Positions 47,959 to 56,331 of a stretch of 64,000 nucleotides of DNA are shown here, piece after piece. The position numbers and the translations under genes were made by a program. Below the pieces are notes generated by a model, which was given only the letters and a program-made list of their open reading frames with translations, was not told the origin of the DNA and searched no databases. The stretch is from Allorhodopirellula heiligendammensis (lineage in GTDB: Bacteria > Planctomycetota > Planctomycetia > Pirellulales > Pirellulaceae): the NCBI RefSeq assembly GCF_007860105.1, contig NZ_SJPU01000001.1, forward strand, positions 496,001 through 560,000. The letters are read 5' to 3'. Positions within the stretch are counted from its first letter, which is position 1, and every line of letters begins with the position of its first letter.

Positions 47959-49197
47959 ATGCCCAAGAAACCGAAGTACCAAACGGTCCGCTGCCAGTTC
48001 TATGAATGGCGATTGATCCAGCGGAAAGAAAACGGCGTCTGGTACGCCGACGCCCGAACGACCTCGAAGAATCGCGGGCGCCATTCCCTCGGGACCCGCG
48101 ATAAGGAAGAAGCGCTGGAGCAGCTGGCCCACCTCGATCGCGTTGTTGCGGAGGAACGTGGTTTAGTTGAGCCCAGCGACCAACATGATCAGCACTCACC
48201 GCTAGCAATCGCGGATGGTCGCAAACTGTTTGATGATTACAACGGCCGTCCCGTTGGACTGGGCGGAACGAAGAAGTCGACGCAAAAACGCTATCGAGCG
48301 ATTCTAGACAAGTTTGAAGTGTTCGCCGCTGCCAAAGGAATCGAAGATTGGCAAAGCGTGAAAAAAGCTGTGCTGATCGCGTACGCGAAACATCTCGAAA
48401 AGAACGGCTATGCTCGAAAAACGATTCTCGGCGAGATCACGTTGCTCAAGACAGCGGTCAAGTGGCTAATTGAAGAGGGGCATCTTTCGGCTGATCTCAT
48501 TAAACTGCCAATGAAGAAAGCAGATTGCGAACGGGCTTACTGCTACACGTCTGAAGAGGTGATCGCGATTCTTGAACATTGCAAGCGGTCGCCAAATCTT
48601 CGCTGGCTTCTGAACGCGATTATCGGGTTGGCATGTACTGGAATGCGAATCAACGAACTCTGCACTTTGAAGTGGTCAGACATCAGGTTCGATCGGCAAA
48701 TGCTGACGGTGGCAGATGAAAGCGGATTTGCCAACCAGAGTGATAGCCATCGCTCCAACAAGAGCAGTCAGACTCGACACTTGCCCCTTCGTGCTGAGTT
48801 GCTTGCCGTTCTTGAATCACTCCCGAGGACCGACCAATACATATTCCATGGGCCTCGCGGCGGTCGCTTGAAATCTGACACCGTGCGCAACGTTCTTGTG
48901 CGTGAGGTTATCACACCACTGATGAAGCAATTCCCAAAACAGTTCGAGAACGAGCGAGGTTTTGAAGATGGCCGGCTTCACAGCTTTCGACATTACTTTT
49001 GCAGCGTGTGTGCCAACACAGGAATCCCTGAGCGGATCACCATGAACTGGCTTGGCCACGCGGACAGTGAGATGGTGCGGCACTACTACCACCTCAACGA
49101 TGCGGAGTCTCGCCGCAAGATGGATCAACTGAACCTGCTCGGGGGAAGTGACGGGTGTTCCGCCACCGACGATGAGCAACCTATGAACGAGGAGTGA
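47959..49197 (+). CDS. tyrosine recombinase/integrase
   Basis: 412 residues. Core-binding SAM-like domain at about 95-190 (AILDKFEVFAAAKGIEDWQS, LLKTAVKWLIEEGHLS). Catalytic domain: GMRINELCTLKWSD (R230), LHSFRHYFCSVCANTGI (H341, R344), MNWLGHADSEMVRHYYHLND (His and Tyr Y376/Y377). All five catalytic positions are present. It lies 135 bases from the 3' end of tRNA-Ser(CGA) and is oriented toward it, the standard arrangement of an integrative element that uses that tRNA as attB. Its AGGAGG Shine-Dalgarno (AAAAGGAGGCTCC) is strong. Confidence 0.92.
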   Translation: MPKKPKYQTVRCQFYEWRLIQRKENGVWYADARTTSKNRGRHSLGTRDKEEALEQLAHLDRVVAEERGLVEPSDQHDQHSPLAIADGRKLFDDYNGRPVGLGGTKKSTQKRYRAILDKFEVFAAAKGIEDWQSVKKAVLIAYAKHLEKNGYARKTILGEITLLKTAVKWLIEEGHLSADLIKLPMKKADCERAYCYTSEEVIAILEHCKRSPNLRWLLNAIIGLACTGMRINELCTLKWSDIRFDRQMLTVADESGFANQSDSHRSNKSSQTRHLPLRAELLAVLESLPRTDQYIFHGPRGGRLKSDTVRNVLVREVITPLMKQFPKQFENERGFEDGRLHSFRHYFCSVCANTGIPERITMNWLGHADSEMVRHYYHLNDAESRRKMDQLNLLGGSDGCSATDDEQPMNEE

Positions 49198-49285
49198 TGC
49201 CAAGCCGATAGCCAAGTGGTCAAAGACATTGACCGGTGAGACACACGATTTTGTCCCAGTTTTGGCCCAGTTGACTGGGCCAATA

Positions 49286-49327
49286 AAAAACACCGCCTAA
49301 AACCATGGTTTCAGACGGTGTTTTTTG
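49286..49327 (+). terminator. Rho-independent terminator (bidirectional)
   Basis: AAACACCG-C-CT-AAAACC (49288-49304) pairs with GGTTT-CAGA-CGGTGTTT (49307-49322), with a T-run on the right and an A-run on the left. It can stop transcription both from the integrase and from tRNA-Ser. Confidence 0.85.
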
Positions 49328-49332
49328 AAAAG

Positions 49333-49415
49333 CGGAGGACACGGGACTCGAACCCGCAACTCCTTACGGAGCAATTGATTTCGAATCAACCTGCTTGCCA
49401 ATTCGCTTATCCTCC
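49333..49415 (-). tRNA. tRNA-Ser (CGA)
   Basis: Acceptor GGAGGAT / GTCCTCC, G73, D-arm AAGCGAATTGGCAAGC, anticodon arm GTTGA-TTCGAAA-TCAAT giving CGA (forward 49381-49383), variable arm CTCC-GTAA-GGAG, T-arm GCGGG-TTCGAGT-CCCGT. Class II Ser features are all present. Its 3' end faces the integrase gene and is the likely attachment site. Confidence 0.93.
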
Positions 49416-49489
49416 TGGTTCGGAAACCAATTTTGGTTTCTGACTGGGCCCTATTCTGACGTTCTCAGCGGGATCGTCAAGCCGGGTGG

Positions 49490-50713
49490 CTACTCCGAAA
49501 AGACGGTGCTTCGAACTTCTTCTTCGAGGGATTTCTGGCCTGCGATGACTTCGTTGAACGTTTGGGCATCGAGACTGTATGTGATTGTGTCAGTGAGGGC
49601 GTCGACGTGGGCGTTGCGGGTTTGACCGGTCAATAAGGCGGTCTCGCCGAAGAAATCGCCCTCTTTTAGCCGGGCAACTTCGCGGAACTCATGGCGGTCA
49701 GCATCCCGGGGCTGGCTGACGACGACCTCTCCCTCGCGGATCATGTAAAACCGGTCTCCAACGTCTCCGTAAGTGACGATCCGGTCACCTGGCGCATGTT
49801 CGTCTCGCTTCATTTTGCGCGCGATGGTGGTGAGGGTACTGACGGACACCTGCGAAAATACTTCGCAGCGTTTCAGCATCTTGCCAAGTAGCGCCGCTTC
49901 GTCCAGGTTCGTGTCTTGAGCGATATTTCCGAAATCCATCTTCACGATTCGGTCAGCGACGTCGAGGATGCGGTTGTCGTGGGTGACAATGACAATCGCC
50001 GTTCCCCGTTCTTGAGCCTCCCGCTGGAAGAGCTCGACGACCTGCCGCACAGAATCTTTGTCCAGCGCGGCGGTGGGTTCGTCGGCGAGCACAATTTCGG
50101 GTTGATGGACGAGTCCGCGGGCGACGGCGACGCGTTGTTTCTGACCTCCCGAGAGACTTTTGGGTTTATAGTTGATGCGTTCGCCCAGCCCCACCGCGGT
50201 GAGCATCTCGGAGCAGCGTTGATTCTGTGCACTACGAGAAGCTTTCGCTGGCTGCAGTTCCAACGCCATCCGGACGTTCTGCAACGCCGTTAGTGAGCCG
50301 AACAAATTGTGGGCTTGGAAGATGAATCCGAGTCGCTTGCGGACGGCATTGATCTCGTGGGGACGGGCATCTCGGAGGGGTTGGCCGAGGATATGAATTT
50401 CGCCTTGCTGGATCTGGCGGATTGTACCGATCAGTGTAAGCAGCGTGGTTTTTCCCGACCCGCTTTGGCCGGTCATGATCACGATCTCGCCGGGCTGGAC
50501 CTGCAGATTGTTGTCGTAGAGCACTTGTTTTCGCGCATCACCTGTACCGAAGTAATGGTTGATGCCGCAGACGTCGATCAACGCCGACCCGTCAAAGCTG
50601 CGATCAGCTTCGACACTCTTGGATTTAAAACGCCGAAACAACTTGTCGGTCGCCGACCTGCTGGCGTCGGCGTCGTGGGCGTGCACATTCGTTTGGGCGT
50701 TTTCGTGACTCAC
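49490..50713 (-). CDS. DevA-type ABC transporter ATPase with C-terminal cNMP-binding domain
   Basis: 407 residues. ABC domain at about 40-270: LYDNNLQVQPGEIVIMTGQS, Walker A GQSGSGKTTLL, Q-loop FIFQAHNLFG, signature LSGGQKQRVAVARGL, Walker B IVLADEPTAALD, H-loop VIVTHDN. This is the MacB/DevA type. From about 295 a cyclic-nucleotide-binding domain: HAPGDRIVTYGDVGDRFYMI, REGEVVVSQPRDADRHEFRE, VARLKEGDFFGETALLTGQT. A cNMP domain fused to an exporter ATPase points to control by cAMP/cGMP or a similar ligand. Divergent from the devBC pair it probably serves. Confidence 0.9.
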   Translation of the reverse strand: MSHENAQTNVHAHDADASRSATDKLFRRFKSKSVEADRSFDGSALIDVCGINHYFGTGDARKQVLYDNNLQVQPGEIVIMTGQSGSGKTTLLTLIGTIRQIQQGEIHILGQPLRDARPHEINAVRKRLGFIFQAHNLFGSLTALQNVRMALELQPAKASRSAQNQRCSEMLTAVGLGERINYKPKSLSGGQKQRVAVARGLVHQPEIVLADEPTAALDKDSVRQVVELFQREAQERGTAIVIVTHDNRILDVADRIVKMDFGNIAQDTNLDEAALLGKMLKRCEVFSQVSVSTLTTIARKMKRDEHAPGDRIVTYGDVGDRFYMIREGEVVVSQPRDADRHEFREVARLKEGDFFGETALLTGQTRNAHVDALTDTITYSLDAQTFNEVIAGQKSLEEEVRSTVFSE

Positions 50714-50988
50714 GCTTACTTTCGCGCAGTAAGGAGATGGAAACGGCGTTACACTGAGATCATTCCCGGTTGGCCGGGTCGAGGAGGGCTCCTGGACTCA
50801 CCCATTCTACGGTCTGACCGTGAATGACTCCATCGGGAGCGGATCGGTAAGTATTTTACGGTTGGCGGTTGGGTTAGATGCGTTTGAGAGGGGGCTTCCC
50901 GAGGATGTGTCTGAGGGGGGCGTTCGAGTTTCGGAGAGACTCGGCTACTCATTTTGTTGTTCATTTTCTTATTAAACACGATTTTTCG

Positions 50989-52320
50989 ATGCGGTTTCGA
51001 TTCATCCACGCCCCACTGCGGACTCTCTCATGTGCGACTGGGAAATTTCGGGTCAGCGTGTTCGTTGGCGTTGCGAGCGTGACGATGATGGCGGTGATCG
51101 GTTGCGATGGTGGGATCGCCGGTTTCTTTTCTGGTCAGCCACCGCGAGATCGACAGGCGACCAGTGCCGATGAACCCGGCCTGACCTTCGTCGGTGCGCA
51201 GGGACAGCTCGCGCCGCAGGAGGGTGTGTTGGCGGTGATGGGGCCACCGGGCGATCGTGTGGCGAAGATCGCCGTGGCGGAGGGAGACATGGTCGCTGCG
51301 GGGGACTTGCTGATCGAACTAGAAAGTTTGCGTGCGAAGAAGATTGAACTTGATGTTGCGGAAACGAAACTGGAAGAAGGACGCGCCCAATTTCAGGCTG
51401 AGCAGGCATCGGCCACTGCTCGTTTGCAGGTTGCCCAGGCCAAGTTGAAGCAGGCTCGGACCCAGGTTGAGCAGTCGCGTGGGAAACTGAAAATTGCGGA
51501 AGGGCCTGGCGGCAGTCTCGATCTACTCCGGCGGGCCGCTGAACTGGGGCAACGTAAACTAGATCAGCTGCGTTCGGCTTCGAACGACCCTAAAACAGCA
51601 CGGTTGGTGTCGGAAAACAAGCTCGACGAAGAGTCTCTAAGAATCAGCGAGACGCGTGCTCAATACGAAGCTGCCAAGGTGGATGCCCAGGACGCCATTG
51701 AAACGGCGGAGTTATCGGTTGCTGCTGCCGAGCAAGAGATCATCGCTGCGGAGAAGTCGATGTTGGCGGCCAAGGCCTCCGGCTCGCTAGCGTCGCTGGA
51801 GAAACAAATTGAATTGCTGCGTCTCTACGTCAAAGCGGCCCAGTTGGTCAGCCCTACCGCGGGGCGCATCTTGTCGATCGATACCATGCCAGGCCAAGCC
51901 ACCACGACGATGCCACTGATGCATTTAGCGGACACGAGCAAGATGGTCTGCATCGCTGAGATAAACGTGGCAGATCTGGGACGCATCGAGCGTGGCCAGA
52001 CCGCTGAGATCGAGAGCCCGGGACTCGCCCGTACTCTGCATGGCACTGTCCGGCGAATCGAACCCATGATCGCGACGCCCGCCATGCCCAGTCCATTCCC
52101 GTTGGCCCCGGTCGATCGTTATACGGCGAAGGTGATCATCGAGATCGCTCCACCCGACACCGCCACGGCGGCCGAGCGGATTGAAATGCAAGTAAATGTG
52201 CGGATTTTTATGGATGCCGACAATCACGCTGCTAGGGATTTACCTGCTGGGGGCTCATCGAATCCCCGCAGTATGGATCCAGATGAGCATCAACCCATTG
52301 ATGGTGCGCGGTCGACATGA
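50989..52320 (+). CDS. HlyD/DevB-type periplasmic adaptor (membrane fusion protein), putative lipoprotein
   Basis: 443 residues. N-terminal hydrophobic segment ending in VIGC (lipobox). A biotinyl-lipoyl half (LTFVGAQGQLAPQEGVLAVM, EGDMVAAGDLLIELES), a long coiled coil over about 120-290 (LEEGRAQFQAEQASATARLQ; AEQEIIAAEKSMLAAKASGS), the second lipoyl half (VSPTAGRILSIDTMPGQATT), and a beta-barrel (CIAEINVADLGRIERGQTAE). DevB adaptors connect the inner-membrane DevAC exporter to the outside. ATG 50989 chosen over an upstream frame start at 50878. Stop overlaps the next start (ATGA). Confidence 0.86.
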   Translation: MRFRFIHAPLRTLSCATGKFRVSVFVGVASVTMMAVIGCDGGIAGFFSGQPPRDRQATSADEPGLTFVGAQGQLAPQEGVLAVMGPPGDRVAKIAVAEGDMVAAGDLLIELESLRAKKIELDVAETKLEEGRAQFQAEQASATARLQVAQAKLKQARTQVEQSRGKLKIAEGPGGSLDLLRRAAELGQRKLDQLRSASNDPKTARLVSENKLDEESLRISETRAQYEAAKVDAQDAIETAELSVAAAEQEIIAAEKSMLAAKASGSLASLEKQIELLRLYVKAAQLVSPTAGRILSIDTMPGQATTTMPLMHLADTSKMVCIAEINVADLGRIERGQTAEIESPGLARTLHGTVRRIEPMIATPAMPSPFPLAPVDRYTAKVIIEIAPPDTATAAERIEMQVNVRIFMDADNHAARDLPAGGSSNPRSMDPDEHQPIDGARST

Positions 52321-53588
52321 ATGCCGTGACGTCTCGGCCAGAGGAGAACATCACACCTACGAAAACCGATACGGATGATTCGGCGGGGGCACCCGGGCCT
52401 GTACCGCCGTCACGACGGACTCACTTGGCATGGCGAAATCTTGCCGATACCCCGATCCGCACCATCGTCTCGCTGGGTGGAATCGGATTTGCGATTCTGC
52501 TCATGTTCATGCAACTTGGCTTTCTCGGCAGCGTAGGTGACACCGCGACGGTAGTGTATGACCGGCTGCGTTGCGATGTGATTGTGCGGTCTCCAGACTA
52601 CCTCAGTATTTATGACCCCGCTTCCCTCAGAGGGGAATTGCCGAAGTGGCTCGCTGGGCTGCCGGAGGTTCGCCGTGTGATTCCGCTGGATATCGGCGTC
52701 ACTCAGTGGCAGAATCCCCAGGATCATTCATTTCGAGCCATTGCACTGATGGGAATCGACCTGGATGAACCCGCATTCGTTCTGCCGGAGTTGAGTGCGG
52801 GCACGCGTGCATCGCTGCGACCTGTCGGAGCGGTGCTGATCGACGATGCCAGCGGTGCGGATTTTGGTCCGCAGCAGGGGGGCCGGTTTGGTCGCGATGA
52901 TATCGGCGTGACGACCGACGTAGCGGGCAGTGAAGCGACGATCCAGGGGACATTTGCGATGGGGACGGGGTTGGCAGCCAATGGAGCATTGCTGTCGTCC
53001 CGCGATACATTTCAAAAATTGACTCCAGGGGGACACAAAAACCGTGTCTCACTGGTCTTGATCCAGCTCGCTGATTCCGAGCGGATCGATGCTGGATTGC
53101 AGGCCATCAATCGACGTTTGCAATCTCTCGGCGGCACATCGGCCTATGCGGTTGCCATCACGCTTGACCAAGCCAAGTCCAGTGAACAACAGATGTGGTA
53201 TACGCAAACGCCGATCGGCATGATCTTCGCCATCGGTGTGGCATTGGCAGTACTGGTCGGGGGCGTGATCAGTTACATGATCCTGGCGGCAGACGTCACG
53301 GCGCACCTGAGCGAATACGCGACGCTCAAAGCGATCGGGTACAGCAACCGGTTTCTGATCAAGACTTTGCTGACGCAGTCGTCGCTACTCGCGGTGCTCG
53401 CGTTTCCACCTGCCTTGATATTGTCGCTCGTTCTCTACTATGTGACGTCAATTGCCTCAGGCATTGCGATCGACATGACTTGGTTGCGAGTTGCCTTGGT
53501 GCTGACACTTTCGCTGCTGATGTGCAATGCCGCGGGCGTGTTCGCATTGCGGAAACTATTGAAGGCCGAACCGGCGAGTTTGTTCTGA
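52317..53588 (+). CDS. DevC-type ABC transporter permease
   Basis: 423 residues of the MacB/FtsX-type. The first membrane helix is TIVSLGGIGFAILLMFMQLG, then a large periplasmic domain (about 65-290) including DVIVRSPDYLSIYDPASL. Three more helices follow: IGMIFAIGVALAVLVGGVIS, LAVLAFPPALILSLVLYYVT and VALVLTLSLLMCNAAGVFAL, with YATLKAIGYSNRFL as the coupling segment. It is coupled by a 4-base overlap to the adaptor. Together with the divergent ATPase it forms a complete DevBCA exporter; the substrate is unknown. Confidence 0.87.
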   Translation: MNAVTSRPEENITPTKTDTDDSAGAPGPVPPSRRTHLAWRNLADTPIRTIVSLGGIGFAILLMFMQLGFLGSVGDTATVVYDRLRCDVIVRSPDYLSIYDPASLRGELPKWLAGLPEVRRVIPLDIGVTQWQNPQDHSFRAIALMGIDLDEPAFVLPELSAGTRASLRPVGAVLIDDASGADFGPQQGGRFGRDDIGVTTDVAGSEATIQGTFAMGTGLAANGALLSSRDTFQKLTPGGHKNRVSLVLIQLADSERIDAGLQAINRRLQSLGGTSAYAVAITLDQAKSSEQQMWYTQTPIGMIFAIGVALAVLVGGVISYMILAADVTAHLSEYATLKAIGYSNRFLIKTLLTQSSLLAVLAFPPALILSLVLYYVTSIASGIAIDMTWLRVALVLTLSLLMCNAAGVFALRKLLKAEPASLF

Positions 53589-53626
53589 GACGAACAGTAG
53601 CCTGTGTAGAGTTATGAGCTATCTGC

Positions 53627-54139
53627 TTAAAACTCATACGTCTGAGAGAGCGTCATGGGCGTCCCCGCGTTTTCGATGTCGAGCTCGAGTTGCCACAGTC
53701 CCGGGCGGCGCATTGGTGGCATCGCGAGATAGCGGCCTGCTCCCACATTTTTCATCTCAAATCGTTCGACTTGATTGGCGTCGGCATGATGGTAGACGCT
53801 GCCATGAATTTTGAGGTCAGCGATCGGCTGGTTGTTGTGATCACGCATCACTACATCGACTGCTCGCAATCCATGACCGTCGGCCACGTCGGACACATCA
53901 ACTCGCGTTTTCCAGCCCATTTTTTCAGCGGCTCCCGCAGCGGCATGGGTCGAGTCCCAGTCAAGCGCGGCTTGATGGTAGTCGGGGACGACCGCGAGGG
54001 CGGGGTCCCCGATCGCCAGTGATAGAGCTGTGCCGAGGATCGTGAACTGAATCGCGAAGAGCAGCAGCACCAAACCGATATAAAATCGTTTGGCTTTGCG
54101 TTCGGCCGTCACTTCGTTTGCTGATTTATTTGACATCAT
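53627..54139 (-). CDS. FixH-like membrane protein
   Basis: 170 residues with a single N-terminal membrane helix (FYIGLVLLLFAIQFTILGTA) and an exposed beta-rich domain: VPDYHQAALDWDSTHAAAGA, VVMRDHNNQPIADLKIHGSV, YHHADANQVERFEMKNVG and PGLWQLELDIENAGTPM. This is the FixH layout, linked to assembly of cbb3 oxidase with copper handling. No cco or fixG genes are in the window, so it may be part of a locus split elsewhere. Same strand as the regulator downstream in the map. Confidence 0.82.
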   Translation of the reverse strand: MMSNKSANEVTAERKAKRFYIGLVLLLFAIQFTILGTALSLAIGDPALAVVPDYHQAALDWDSTHAAAGAAEKMGWKTRVDVSDVADGHGLRAVDVVMRDHNNQPIADLKIHGSVYHHADANQVERFEMKNVGAGRYLAMPPMRRPGLWQLELDIENAGTPMTLSQTYEF

Positions 54140-54154
54140 TGGTTTCTGTGATCG

Positions 54155-55364
54155 TTATCGAAGCGGGCGGGATTTTTCATGGGACATCCCGAGCGACTCT
54201 AGGCGGGCGCGGAGCGTGGTTCGTGTGATGCCCAGGTGTCGGGCGGCTTGAGTCATGTTATTGCTAGTCGCTTTGAGGACTTCGGCAAAAATCTCTTTCT
54301 CTGCCATGCTAACCAATTTCCGATGGATATCCTCGCTTCCCGATGCGAGTAGCTCGCGCGTGAGAGCAGGAAGATCGAGTCCGCGGTCATCTGCCTTGTT
54401 GTCATGTGTCGCCGTTGTGGTGCGATGCGGCGTGTAGTCTTGCACACTTACAGGTGGGTGAGCCGGTAAGATGACGGGACCGGTGGCTTCGAGCAAGGCA
54501 TATTTTACCACAGATTGCAGTTCTCTGACGTTCCCGGGCCAGCGATACTGCGAGATCAGCTCCATCGTTTCAGCTGCGTAACCGGTCACGTCTTTGCCAA
54601 GCTCTGCGGCAAAACGACGCAGAAAGTATTTGGCCAGCATCAGGATGTCGTCACCACGATGGCGCAGTGGCGGAAGCTCGATTGCGTAGACATTGAGACG
54701 ATAGAACGAGACGATAGAACAGATCGCTGCGGAACTCCTTTAGCTCGATCGCCTGCTCGAGGTCGCGATTAGTCGCAGCGATGATCCTCGCATTGGTGTG
54801 AATAATTTCGGTACCACCGACTCGCTCGAAGGACTGATCCTGCAATACCCGCAGAATCTTCGTCTGCATCAGGGGCGTCGTGTCGCCGATCTCATCGAGG
54901 AACAAGGTACCGTCGTTGCATAGTTCAAACTTGCCAACCTTTTTCCGATCTGCGCCCGTGAACGAACCTTTTTCGTGTGCGAACAATTCACTCTCGAGCA
55001 GGGTCTCCGGGATGGCGGCGCAATTGATGGCGAGAAAGCGTCCCGAGGCTCGTTCGCTGTATTGGTAGATCGCGCGCGCAATCACTTCTTTTCCAGTCCC
55101 GCTTTCGCCCAGAATCAAGGCCGTCACGTTCTGCCGTGCCACCCTTCCGACCGACCGATAAGCCTCTTGCATCGCCGCACAGTCTCCGATCAGAAGATCG
55201 GTAGACGCATCCTCTACTTGGTCTTCGCCAGGTTGATCGGGCACGATGGCTGAGGTTCTTGCCATCCGGCTCGTTTCCGCCGCATCCTCGTTTAACGGGA
55301 TCAAGGTATCGGGATACGCGATTCGGCTGGCCAGAATGAAGCGGTGGTTGGTGCACGATGCCAC
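54155..55364 (-). pseudogene. sigma-54-dependent activator broken by a 13-bp tandem duplication
   Basis: Two frames make one protein. The first (54651-55364) holds the AAA+ domain: [20 protein letters not shown] (Walker A), [20 protein letters not shown] (GAFTGA-type loop), [20 protein letters not shown] (Walker B), [20 protein letters not shown], then FRSDLFYRL. The second (54155-54640) continues ILMLAKYFLRRFAAELGKDV, QYRWPGNVRELQSVVKYAL and a Fis-type HTH (MTQAARHLGITRTTLRARLE). GAGACGATAGAAC is repeated at 54695-54707 and 54708-54720; deleting one copy restores [20 protein letters not shown]. The +13 shift removes the DNA-binding end. No receiver domain is visible upstream. Confidence 0.88.
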
Positions 55365-55488
55365 AGTGTCGTGAGTGAGGCCACTCGACCGGTGATCTTA
55401 AATCATGATTCCATGACTCAGCCGAACCCGATCGGGTGACCAGAATGCAACCGCAACGGACAAAGATTGTTCGCTGTTAAAAGATTGT

Positions 55489-56331
55489 TCACGGTTCCTC
55501 CCGAGGGGCGAGCAATTGACTCAGTGGACCATCCTCGGGCACGGGGTGCCGCCCATGGTCCGTTATCTGGTCGAGCTCCTGGTAGCGTATTTCGACGAGC
55601 TCCACCGTTCGATCGAACTCCGCTTGTAGTTGCTCATCTACCCACTGCTGTGCATCGTCGGAATCGAGCACATCCAGAATGGAGCGATACCGTCGTCCCT
55701 GCGTTTCGTAACGCTTCTTGGCAGAATCGAGCAGGAGTGTGGTCTGATCGCGGGTCAGTTCGATGCGACCTCGTTTTTTGACCGCCGTGACGAAGCGAGT
55801 CGTTAACCGTGGATCGCTCGAAAGTCGCAGGTGATCGAGTTCGTGGCGGACTAAAGGCGACTCCCAGAAAGTGTCGCGGTTGGGCATTTGCCGCAACCAG
55901 ATTTGATGTTCGGTGTTCAACTCGATCTTGTCGTACCGGACCCCGATCGCCAGTCGCTGCGAGCGAGATGTGTCTGCCCATGCCCACCGGCAGCGGCTCT
56001 TATAAGTGAAACTCATGTGGTAGCGAGTCTCGGCGTCGAAACGCCTCTGGACATCTCTTGTCGGACGGCTTGGATTGGCCACTGAGGGCCGTTGGCCGCC
56101 AATCAAAAACGTCACGTTGCCTCGATGCAGTAAACTTTTGAATTCGTCGGGTGGTGCGGGGAGGTCGTCTAGCCCTAATTCACGTTGGCCGTGCGCGTTA
56201 ACAGTGTCCGTTGCCCCGCGTGCTGGCGTCCACGAGGGGATCACCGTGACGATCGTTACCGTCAGTGCCGATGTTAGGAATGTTAGTCCATGCGAGTTCA
56301 TGCAAGATCCACTCAGGCCGTTGACGTTCAC
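55489..56331 (-). CDS. exported HExxH-motif protein
   Basis: 280 residues; the N-terminus MNSHGLTFLTSALTVTIVTV is a likely signal peptide with cleavage after ARG or so. SPLVRHELDHLRLSS contains HELDH, an HExxH zinc-protease-type motif. The rest is unrecognised, with many charged helices (EFDRTVELVEIRYQELDQIT). It follows the ABC-2 permease with a 4-base overlap. It may be a zincin or an inactive relative; a third zinc ligand is not obvious. Confidence 0.65.
   Translation of the reverse strand: MNVNGLSGSCMNSHGLTFLTSALTVTIVTVIPSWTPARGATDTVNAHGQRELGLDDLPAPPDEFKSLLHRGNVTFLIGGQRPSVANPSRPTRDVQRRFDAETRYHMSFTYKSRCRWAWADTSRSQRLAIGVRYDKIELNTEHQIWLRQMPNRDTFWESPLVRHELDHLRLSSDPRLTTRFVTAVKKRGRIELTRDQTTLLLDSAKKRYETQGRRYRSILDVLDSDDAQQWVDEQLQAEFDRTVELVEIRYQELDQITDHGRHPVPEDGPLSQLLAPREEP

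Noticed and set aside
47959..49197. Integron integrase IntI for the attC-like sites
   Set aside because: The protein lies 40 kb away, abuts a tRNA gene with an excisionase-like partner and shows no evident IntI-specific insertion between the catalytic motifs; it fits a tRNA-targeting island integrase.
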